Of a DNA stretch of 44,042 nucleotides, positions 8,173 through 15,177 are shown piece after piece. The notes under the pieces are model-generated. The model searched no databases. It was not told the DNA's origin and saw only the letters and a list, made by a program, of their open reading frames with translations. The position numbers and the translations under genes are program-made. The DNA is taken from NCBI GenBank assembly GCA_023663655.1, contig JAMPGZ010000020.1:1-44042 (forward strand). The letters are read 5' to 3'. The stretch comes from Lachnospiraceae bacterium (GTDB lineage: Bacteria > Bacteroidota > Bacteroidia > Bacteroidales > Muribaculaceae). Within the stretch, counting starts at the first letter, position 1; each line of letters opens with the position of its first letter.

Positions 8173-10902
8173 ATGATGATTAAGAGACTCCTTCTCTTAG
8201 CCAGCGCGATCTGGCTCATGTGCGCTGCCGCAATGGCAGCGCCGGGAGACATTAAATGTAGTGGCACGGTCGTTGACGATCAGGGCGAACCGATTGTCGG
8301 CGCTACGATTTCGGTACCGGGCACTTCAATTGCTACCGCCACCGACATCGACGGCAAGTTCTCACTTAATGTCCCCGCCAAAAAGTCGATCCATGTCAAC
8401 TACATCGGATTCCGTCCGGTCACTGTCGAAGCTAAGGCTAACTTGGGCGACATAGCCCTTGAGACAGAAGCCCAGATGCTGAAAGACGTCGTAGTTGAAC
8501 AGTCAATTGCCAAAACCCGACTCACGCCGGTTGCAGTGTCAACCGTTGGCGCGCAGACCATCGACCTGAAGCTCGGCAACCAGGAACTTCCAGAAGTATT
8601 GAAAACCACTCCCGGTGTGTGGGTCACTCGCGACGGTGGTGGTTTCGGCGATTCCAAGATCAATATGCGCGGCTTCCAGTCCAAGAACACTGCCGTTATG
8701 GTCAACGGTATTCCTATCAACGATATGGAATGGGGTGGCGTGTACAACAGCAACTGGGCTGGTCTTGGCGACATCATCGCCAACATCCAGACTCAGCGCG
8801 GTCTCGGCGCAACCATCGTGTCAACACCCTCTATCGGCGGTACCATCAACTACACAACCCGCACAATCGACGTTGAGAAAGGCGGTCGCGTATGGTACGG
8901 CATGGGTAACGACGGCTACAACCAGTATGGCGTGAAACTCTCAACCGGTCTCATGAAAAACGGCTGGGCATTCACCATCCTCGGATCTCGCAAATGGGGC
9001 GACGGATACATCCAGGGCACTGCCTTCAACAGCTTCAACTATTTCGTCAACATCTCTAAGCGCATCAACGACCAGCACCAGATCTCGTTGACTGCAACAG
9101 GAGCTCCACAATCCCACGACCAGCGTTCTTCTCAGAACGGTCTGAACATCATGGGCTACCAGACCTACGGCAAGCGTTATATGAACGGCGAGAGCATGTA
9201 CCGCTACAACCCCACATTCGGTTACGACAACCAGGGCCGTGTGCGCAACTCAAGCCGCAACTACTACCACAAACCCCACATCTCATTGAACCACATCTGG
9301 CAGATCGATGAAACCTCATCACTCTCTTCTGCAATCTACGCTTCAATCGGTAGCGGTGGCGGTTACAGCGGACAGGGCAACGGTCTTGACGGATACACCT
9401 ACAGCAAGTGGTATGGAGCAAGCAACGGCGTGCTCAACATGGAATTCCGTGCTGCCGACGGCACATTTGACTACGGAGCAATCCAGGACCTCAACGCCGC
9501 ATCAACCAAGGGTTCTTACCTTGTTATGTCAAAGTCTATCAACTCTCATGAATGGTACGGACTCGTTTCCTCTTATAAAAAGGAGATCGAGCAGCGCAAC
9601 GGCAATCGCCTCAACATCACCGGTGGTCTTGACCTCCGCTACTATGTGGGCAAGCACACCAATGAAATCTGCGACCTCTATGACGGTGAATACTTCATGG
9701 ACTACTCTTCTCGTAAGAATGTGAAGCCCGAACTCAACGCTGCCGCAGCCGACCCCAACTGGAAATACGAAAAACTCGGCGTGGGCGACGTTGTTTACCG
9801 CGACTACAACGGCTACATCGTTCAGGAAGGCGTTTATGCGCAGGGCGAATACACCATGCTCGACAGCAAGCTAAACCTTGTCCTCTCAGGAGCAATCAAC
9901 AACAATACCTACTGGCGTAAGGACTTCTTCTACTACGACAAGGCTCACTCTAAGTCAGCCACCACCAACTTCATCGGCGGAACCGTGAAAGGTGGCGCCA
10001 ACTACAACATCGACGAGCACAACAACGTGTTCCTCAACCTTGGCTACATCAGCCGTGCTCCTTACTTCTCAGGCGGTGTGTTCCTTCAGGCTACCACCTC
10101 CAACGCCATCAACAAGAAGGCTGTCAACGAAAAAGTTATGTCCTACGAAGTGGGCTACGGCTACAAGTCACGCTCATTCTCTTTGCTCGCCAACGCTTAC
10201 TACACCCGCTGGATGGACCGCACCACTACACGTGGCGACGAATTCTCCGACGGTTCAGGACGCTACTACATCAACCTTCAGGGTGTCGACGCTCGCCACA
10301 TGGGTATCGAAATCAACTTCAACTGGGTGCCCACACGCTGGTTGAACATCGAAGGTATGCTCTCTTGGGGCGACTGGGTATGGGACAGCAACGCTTCCGG
10401 TTACTTCTACAACGGACAGGGACAGCCGCTTAAGAACCTCAGCGGTGAACTCGCTTCAGGAATCGGCGCTGAGGACCACGCATTTGCCACTGTCAATCAG
10501 AAAGGCGTGAAAGTGGGCGGTTCAGCACAGACCACCGGTTCTCTCTCGGCTACATTCATTCCGTTCAAAGGATTCCGCATCGGTGCCGACTGGCTCGTAA
10601 GCGCTCGCAACTACAGCGACTTTGAAGTGAAAGCCAACCAGCTTGGTGCCAACTCAATCATAAACGTAGCCGATCCTTGGAAAATTCCTTGGGGACAGCA
10701 GGTTGACCTCAACGCAAGCTACCGTTTCAACATCGCCGGCGTGAAAGCAACTCTCTACGGCAACGTGAACAACCTCTTCAACTACAATTACATAGTTGAC
10801 GCTTATACTGACAACACAACCCGTGGAACTTGGGAAAACGCTTACCGCGTATTCTACTCTTTCGGTCGCACCTACTCAGTACGTATGCAAATCAACTTCT
10901 AA
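8173..10902 (+). CDS. TonB-dependent outer membrane receptor with carboxypeptidase-regulatory-like domain
   Basis: A 909-aa outer membrane transporter energised by TonB. It has a signal peptide (about residues 1-22), a carboxypeptidase-regulatory-like beta domain (about 27-100: GTVVDDQGEPIVGATI, TDIDGKFSL), a plug domain (about 110-230: NMRGFQSKNTAVMVNGIP, then VSTPSIGGTINY), and a long beta-barrel ending in the expected aromatic residue (final F). Codon use is strongly biased to AAC, TAC and GGC, suggesting high expression. The partner gene 21 nt downstream encodes a lipoprotein without SusD features, so this is not a standard SusC/SusD pair. The substrate cannot be read from the sequence. 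Confidence 0.92.
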   Translation: MMIKRLLLLASAIWLMCAAAMAAPGDIKCSGTVVDDQGEPIVGATISVPGTSIATATDIDGKFSLNVPAKKSIHVNYIGFRPVTVEAKANLGDIALETEAQMLKDVVVEQSIAKTRLTPVAVSTVGAQTIDLKLGNQELPEVLKTTPGVWVTRDGGGFGDSKINMRGFQSKNTAVMVNGIPINDMEWGGVYNSNWAGLGDIIANIQTQRGLGATIVSTPSIGGTINYTTRTIDVEKGGRVWYGMGNDGYNQYGVKLSTGLMKNGWAFTILGSRKWGDGYIQGTAFNSFNYFVNISKRINDQHQISLTATGAPQSHDQRSSQNGLNIMGYQTYGKRYMNGESMYRYNPTFGYDNQGRVRNSSRNYYHKPHISLNHIWQIDETSSLSSAIYASIGSGGGYSGQGNGLDGYTYSKWYGASNGVLNMEFRAADGTFDYGAIQDLNAASTKGSYLVMSKSINSHEWYGLVSSYKKEIEQRNGNRLNITGGLDLRYYVGKHTNEICDLYDGEYFMDYSSRKNVKPELNAAAADPNWKYEKLGVGDVVYRDYNGYIVQEGVYAQGEYTMLDSKLNLVLSGAINNNTYWRKDFFYYDKAHSKSATTNFIGGTVKGGANYNIDEHNNVFLNLGYISRAPYFSGGVFLQATTSNAINKKAVNEKVMSYEVGYGYKSRSFSLLANAYYTRWMDRTTTRGDEFSDGSGRYYINLQGVDARHMGIEINFNWVPTRWLNIEGMLSWGDWVWDSNASGYFYNGQGQPLKNLSGELASGIGAEDHAFATVNQKGVKVGGSAQTTGSLSATFIPFKGFRIGADWLVSARNYSDFEVKANQLGANSIINVADPWKIPWGQQVDLNASYRFNIAGVKATLYGNVNNLFNYNYIVDAYTDNTTRGTWENAYRVFYSFGRTYSVRMQINF

Positions 10903-10923
10903 TCATTAATCGCGAAACAAATT

Positions 10924-12993
10924 ATGAAATACAATATTTTCAACGGTCTGATCGCGTGCGGTGCAATCGCAGTTTTGGCAAGCTGCTCGGAAAACTCTTG
11001 GAACAATGAGTATCTCGACGACTTCAAAGCTCCCGACGCATACACAAAAGTCGAAACTGTAAAGTACACGCTCACCGAAGCCGACTACAAGGCAATCGGC
11101 GATCTCTCAACCGCCCTCACCCAGGCTGAAGCCGACGGTTTTAACAAAACCCAACTGCAAAACTGGGCGAAGCTCGGATATTTCACTGCCGATTTCCCGG
11201 CAAACAAATATCTGCCCATATTCCTTGAATCATCTTCATTCGCCTACTTCGCCGCCAACAACGGATCAACCGTAGCCGCAACTTATAAGGAACAGCTACA
11301 GAATGAAGTGATCAATGGAATTTACAACGGAAAAGTCCACACCTTCACCAACCTGAACTATCAGGCTGCATGGGGCGATCCCGACAAATTCGCCTACACT
11401 TTAACTCCGAAAGTTTGGCCGGGAAAAGCAATCCCTGCGATTTTGACAACCACCTATCCCGATGCTACCGATGGTACATACGCGCTCGTGAACTACAATA
11501 TTTCCGAGACCGAGCCAACTTTCGGCACTGTTGCCCCGGCAACCCCCATCGACCAGGTGAAAGTCAATAATCAATACACCATCAAGGGACGAGTGACTGC
11601 TGTATGCAAACAAGGCTACATCCTCACCGATGCCACCGGAAGCCTGTTGGTTTACTACGGTTCATCTTTCGAAGCCTCAGCCTCTGACTATTATATAGGT
11701 ATGGAAGTGCAAGTGAGCGGAAAAGGCAGCCAGTACAATGGCGGTCTGCAGCTCGCTCCCACATCGGAAGTGATATACTCAAGCGAGCCTTACACCTATC
11801 CCACTCCACTAGCCATGGACGGTGCAAAAATGAACCAGCTTCGCGACGCCATCCTCGCCAACGGCAGCAAGGGAACAATGCCTGTCTATGTTGAGTTCTC
11901 GGCTAAAGTGACCTCAACCGGAAATTACACCAACTTCACCGTTGAAGGTGGCGAAACCACCGGTAGCGGATATCAGCTCACCGCCGATGCGCAAAAGCTC
12001 TTCACTAAGGATGAGACAGTCACCATCAAGGGCTATGTTCTGTCGGTAAACACTGACAAAACCACTAAGAAGCCTACCTATGTCAACTTCGTAATAACCG
12101 AGGTTGGCGGCAAGGCTACAGCTAAAATGGGCAACGGCACATTCATTCCGAAACCCACCGAAGATCAAACTCTCACCAACGCTCTTTACTTCTTCGATGG
12201 ATCCTCTTGGGCTCCTGCTAAAACTATCGATCTTTTGATCAGTCCGTCCGACCTTAAAGAGATGGGAATCGACAAAGAGTATATCAGCAATGCTGACGCT
12301 GCATACTACTTCCCTATCTTCTTGAAGAGACTCTATCCCTACGCTAAGATCGATGATTCAATGCTCGTAGCTTACCAGTCAGGTTCAAAGTACGCCAACT
12401 GCGCTCAGTTCGATTACGATGGTCACCAGTGGACCAAGTATGACAACATTGAGGAAAAGACAAGCCAATATGCCAAGGTGAAAGGTTCTTGGATATTTGA
12501 CCCCAACGTAACTCTCGTCATCCCCAACGACCGTCAGACAGAACCCGGATTGACATTCTACCAGTATGGTGTCGATTGGGTGAAGGACAACAAGGGATCA
12601 CAGTACATCGACCGTGGCAATTCCGAGTTCTATTCAGGCTGCTCAGCTTACTACTGCAACGTGAACCACGACTTGACCCAGGTTGATAAGTACGCCCAAG
12701 CTGCATGGGCAGGTGTCAACCGAGATGACATCATCCCCTCAATGCGCCAGCACTTCCTCTACGAAGTCATTCCTGCCGCATTGAAAGCTTACTACCCCAA
12801 CGCCAACCTCGTAGATGGTTACAACGACCCCATCATCTATGAAGTCGACTACATCACCTACTACGGTAGCACATCATTCGACGGCAAGACCGGCAATGTC
12901 AACGACACCGTGAAATACGAAGTCAAAGGCCCGGGCGAGTTCAAGCTCGTCTACTCAACCTGGCTCGGCGGAAAAGTGACCGAAGGAGAATAA
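10924..12993 (+). CDS. Large surface-type lipoprotein with duplicated module and OB-fold-like domains, partner of the TonB receptor
   Basis: A 689-aa lipoprotein: the signal peptide ends in LASC with the lipid-anchored cysteine at residue 21. I see two related modules, near residues 48-115 (LTEADYKAIG, then YLPIFLESSSFAYF) and near 434-485 (ISPSDLKEMG, then YYFPIFLKRLYPYA). Each is followed later by an IPAxL-type segment. Between them are two stretches resembling OB folds: about 213-285 (YTIKGRVTAVCKQGYILTD, IGMEVQVSGKG) and about 318-400 (VYVEFSAKVTS, VTIKGYVLSV). It shows no SusD-like TPR region. It is 21 nt downstream of the receptor, shares its codon bias, and is closed by a strong terminator. 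Ligand capture at the cell surface for that receptor is the likely job. The ligand is unknown and I do not recognise a named family for the whole protein. Confidence 0.8.
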   Translation: MKYNIFNGLIACGAIAVLASCSENSWNNEYLDDFKAPDAYTKVETVKYTLTEADYKAIGDLSTALTQAEADGFNKTQLQNWAKLGYFTADFPANKYLPIFLESSSFAYFAANNGSTVAATYKEQLQNEVINGIYNGKVHTFTNLNYQAAWGDPDKFAYTLTPKVWPGKAIPAILTTTYPDATDGTYALVNYNISETEPTFGTVAPATPIDQVKVNNQYTIKGRVTAVCKQGYILTDATGSLLVYYGSSFEASASDYYIGMEVQVSGKGSQYNGGLQLAPTSEVIYSSEPYTYPTPLAMDGAKMNQLRDAILANGSKGTMPVYVEFSAKVTSTGNYTNFTVEGGETTGSGYQLTADAQKLFTKDETVTIKGYVLSVNTDKTTKKPTYVNFVITEVGGKATAKMGNGTFIPKPTEDQTLTNALYFFDGSSWAPAKTIDLLISPSDLKEMGIDKEYISNADAAYYFPIFLKRLYPYAKIDDSMLVAYQSGSKYANCAQFDYDGHQWTKYDNIEEKTSQYAKVKGSWIFDPNVTLVIPNDRQTEPGLTFYQYGVDWVKDNKGSQYIDRGNSEFYSGCSAYYCNVNHDLTQVDKYAQAAWAGVNRDDIIPSMRQHFLYEVIPAALKAYYPNANLVDGYNDPIIYEVDYITYYGSTSFDGKTGNVNDTVKYEVKGPGEFKLVYSTWLGGKVTEGE

Positions 12994-13010
12994 TCCACTA
13001 CACCCTCAAT

Positions 13011-13039
13011 AAAAAAAGCGGCATCTGCCGCTTTTTTTA
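13011..13039. terminator. Bidirectional intrinsic terminator
   Basis: A 13-bp perfect stem (13011-13023 and 13026-13038) has A7 on one side and T7 on the other around GCGGCA/TGCCGC. It can therefore terminate both the receptor-lipoprotein transcript and the converging anSME-like transcript. Confidence 0.85.
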
Positions 13040-13052
13040 TTTCCCACATCAC

Positions 13053-13106
13053 CCCCATTAGCCCTATTGGTCTCATTGGTCTCATTAGCCCCATTAGACT
13101 AATTAA
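13053..13106. repeat. Degenerate 9-bp-period array (ATTRG cores)
   Basis: Six 9-nt units run without a gap: ccccattag, ccctattgg, tctcattgg, tctcattag, ccccattag, actaattaa. The array abuts the stop codon of the radical SAM gene (13108-13110). The period equals that of the array at 112-173, but the unit sequence differs. Confidence 0.8.
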
Positions 13107-13107
13107 C

Positions 13108-14337
13108 CTAATCCTTCACCCAATCCATCACATTTGCCGGAGCGCGACCCGCGGCAAGCTCCTGCTTCATGAAATCCATATAAGGAGCTACATGGGAGAA
13201 AAACCGTTGATATCCCCGGCACAGATAATTCAGCCCCGGCTCACCGCTCTCAGTCACCGCAAAACGGTTGCGCGGACACTCACCGTTGCAAGCGAAAAGA
13301 TAGCGGCATTCACGGCATTGACCCGGCAGAGCCGACTGCTTATCCCTGCCAAATTTCTGCTGACGCTCACCCGTCATCATCTCCACAAACGACTTGTCGC
13401 GGATATTCCCCAACTTATATTCCGGAAACACAAAATGATCGCATGAATAGACATCGCCGTTATGCTCCATCGCCGGAGCCTGTCCGCAAGTCTTTGCAAG
13501 AGAACATACTCCCGGCTGCTCGCCCACCCAATTGGCAAGCGTAGCGTCAAAAAGCTGTATGAAATATTCACCCACATCATTTCGCACCCATTCATCGAAA
13601 ATAGCGCACGTGAACTCACCCCACTGCTCAGGGCTCACCGAAAACGGAGCAAGCTCTCCACCGCCACCGTCGGCAAGCGACGCAAGATTGCGACCGTCGG
13701 CATGATTCACAATCCGCTCCACAATCGGCGTGAACTGAATGTACCGGCACCCTATCTCCTTAAAAAAATGATAGAAATCGAGCGGATAGTCGGCATTATA
13801 ATCATTCACCGTAGCCATAGCGTTCCACTCCACCCCATGACGGTTCAGCAATTCAATCCCGTGCATCACCTTGCGCCATGACGAATGCCCGTAACGCGAA
13901 CGCCTATACTCGTCATGAAACTCCTGCGGACCGTCGATCGATACCCCCACAAGCCAATTATGCTCCTTAAAAAAACGGCACCACTCATCGGTGAGCAGCG
14001 TGCCGTTGGTCTGAATGCAATTGTCTATCACACGACCACCCGCATAACGACGCTGAAGCTCCACCGCCCTCTTGTAAAACGACAGCGGCCTCATCAGCGG
14101 CTCACCACCATGCCACGTAAAAAGCACCGCAGGCATACTCTGGCTCTCGATATAACTACGCGTAAAACGCTCCAGCATATCATCACCCATGCTGAGAGCC
14201 ACCTTCTCGGAACCCTCCCCACGGTACAGATGCTTCTTCTCAAGATAATAACAATAATCGCAGGCAAGATTGCAACTCGCCCCCGCAGGCTTCGCCATCA
14301 CATAAAACGGCATCGAAAACGGAGTAAAAACATTCAT
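13108..14337 (-). CDS. Anaerobic sulfatase-maturating-type radical SAM/SPASM enzyme
   Basis: A 409-aa radical SAM protein. The SAM [4Fe-4S] motif CNLACDYC gives Cys22, Cys26 and Cys29. A C-terminal SPASM region carries further cysteine groups (CGQAPAMEHNGDVYSCDH, CRECRYLFACNGEC). This layout, with KPAGASCNLACDYCYYLEK at the start, matches anaerobic sulfatase-maturating enzymes, which oxidise an active-site Cys or Ser of sulfatases to formylglycine in the cytosol. No sulfatase is in the window, so it must act on proteins encoded elsewhere. A longer frame begins at TTG 14364, but a -7 box (14345-14352) lies inside that extension, so ATG 14337 is the right start. Another SPASM peptide-modifying activity is possible but less likely. 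Confidence 0.87.
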   Translation of the reverse strand: MNVFTPFSMPFYVMAKPAGASCNLACDYCYYLEKKHLYRGEGSEKVALSMGDDMLERFTRSYIESQSMPAVLFTWHGGEPLMRPLSFYKRAVELQRRYAGGRVIDNCIQTNGTLLTDEWCRFFKEHNWLVGVSIDGPQEFHDEYRRSRYGHSSWRKVMHGIELLNRHGVEWNAMATVNDYNADYPLDFYHFFKEIGCRYIQFTPIVERIVNHADGRNLASLADGGGGELAPFSVSPEQWGEFTCAIFDEWVRNDVGEYFIQLFDATLANWVGEQPGVCSLAKTCGQAPAMEHNGDVYSCDHFVFPEYKLGNIRDKSFVEMMTGERQQKFGRDKQSALPGQCRECRYLFACNGECPRNRFAVTESGEPGLNYLCRGYQRFFSHVAPYMDFMKQELAAGRAPANVMDWVKD

Positions 14338-14344
14338 AACATCA

Positions 14345-14352
14345 CAAAGATA
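14345..14352 (-). promoter_or_regulatory. -7 box of the radical SAM gene; near-leaderless mRNA
   Basis: TATCTTTG on the minus strand fits TAnnTTTG. Only 7 nt separate it from the ATG at 14337, so the 5' leader would be a few bases at most. The -33 region has only a weak TTTC. Confidence 0.55.
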
Positions 14353-14376
14353 CACAAATATCAATCACCCACGAAA

Positions 14377-14431
14377 AAAACTCTTTGAATGCCGTGCAAC
14401 GGCAACACAATCGTAGCTCCGCCACGAGGCG
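14377..14431 (-). repeat. Dispersed two-hairpin repeat, copy B
   Basis: On the minus strand this reads CGCCTCGTGGCGG, GCTACGATTG, then TGCCG-N5-CGGCA and a T7 run. It closely matches copy A at 1-60. Like copy A it points toward the start of the adjacent gene, here the radical SAM gene. Confidence 0.65.
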
Positions 14432-15040
14432 AGTCGAGGCGCGGAGAAAGCCCGGCATATAGCACCAGCGTAATGCCGGGTTATATAGCGTGACATAGCA
14501 TTAGCTCTGTAAGAGCGTAACGAATGTGGCATTCCTACAGAACGCATCCAAACCATTGCACATTCCATCACCCTCACCCCACATACACGAGCCCGGGTAC
14601 GAACATGAGCACAGAGACAGGTGAGAGGATGCGACACCTCTCCACCATCATGAGCCGCAGCGCGGCGATATCATCCGAAACCCCACACGAGCAACGCGAG
14701 TGTGGGGACAAGCATGAGCCATGCGAGTGTGGGGGCGACACGAAACCACCAACCCGAGCTTCGAAGATGCGAAACACCTGATAATCAAGTTTAGCCCGAG
14801 CTAAGTGCCGACAGGCACGAGTCCGTCTATATCCGCGGCTGAGCCAGCGAAGCCGTGGACCGTGAACCGCCCCCACACCACGAGCCCCGAACGGCGCGAG
14901 CCTGTTGATGGAATGTCGGCGATACGGGATTAAAGGACATCTTCGATGCCCGCTCATTTGGCTCACCTTACACCGCACCTCGGCTATCGCCTCGTGGCGG
15001 TGCTTAAATTATTTTGCCATTTCACGGCTATAAGTGGATG
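14384..15040. repeat. Gene-free hairpin cluster bounded by inverted repeat copies
   Basis: About 650 bp with no convincing coding frame; the open frames here are rich in R, H, S and C and do not resemble proteins. Short perfect or near-perfect hairpins line up: 14390-14404, 14420-14431, 14451-14480 (CCCGGCAT/ATGCCGGG), 14504-14516, 14681-14707 (CCCCACAC/GTGTGGGG), 14805-14818, 14833-14858 and 14988-14999. Copies B and C of the dispersed repeat lie in opposite orientation at the two ends. There is no transposase, and no match to tmRNA, RNase P or SRP RNA motifs that I know. Base composition is richer in G+C than neighbouring intergenic DNA. Confidence 0.6.
14984..15040 (+). repeat. Dispersed two-hairpin repeat, copy C (degenerate)
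   Basis: It shares ATCGCCTCGTGGCGGTGCT with copies A and B and then TTTTGCCATTTCACGGCT, in which the second hairpin has decayed. The orientation is opposite to copy B. The following 70 bp hold only the terminator of the S9 peptidase gene. Confidence 0.55.
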
Positions 15041-15111
15041 CAGTTCATTCATGGCTCACCTACGGCACTTATCGGGTCATGCAACACCCTCTCTATCGAC
15101 GTATTACAAAC

Positions 15112-15145
15112 AAAAAAGCAGTGCGACAATCACTTGCCACACTGC
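15112..15145 (-). terminator. Intrinsic terminator of the S9 peptidase gene
   Basis: On the minus strand a 12-bp stem (15134-15145 with 15118-15129, including two G-U pairs) is capped by GTGA, a GNRA-type tetraloop, and followed by T6 (15112-15117). It lies about 35 nt after the stop codon. Confidence 0.85.
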
Positions 15146-15177
15146 CCATACAAATTTATCACAATGTAATTAAATTT

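Noticed and set aside
9308-9724. 138-aa and similar alternative-frame ORFs inside the TonB receptor gene
   Set aside because: They are out-of-frame readings of a codon-biased gene, Thr/Ser/Pro-rich and without start context.
13053-13106. CRISPR array
   Set aside because: The units are 9 nt, contiguous and degenerate, without spacers or cas genes.
14574-14978. 134-aa open frame on the minus strand within the hairpin cluster
   Set aside because: The composition is rich in R, S, H and C with no recognisable motif, and it crosses several inverted repeats. It looks like a chance frame in GC-richer repeat DNA.
14380-15111. tmRNA, RNase P RNA or SRP RNA in the large intergenic region
   Set aside because: I looked for conserved signatures (tag-reading frame and tRNA-like ends, RNase P core, SRP tetraloop region) and saw none.
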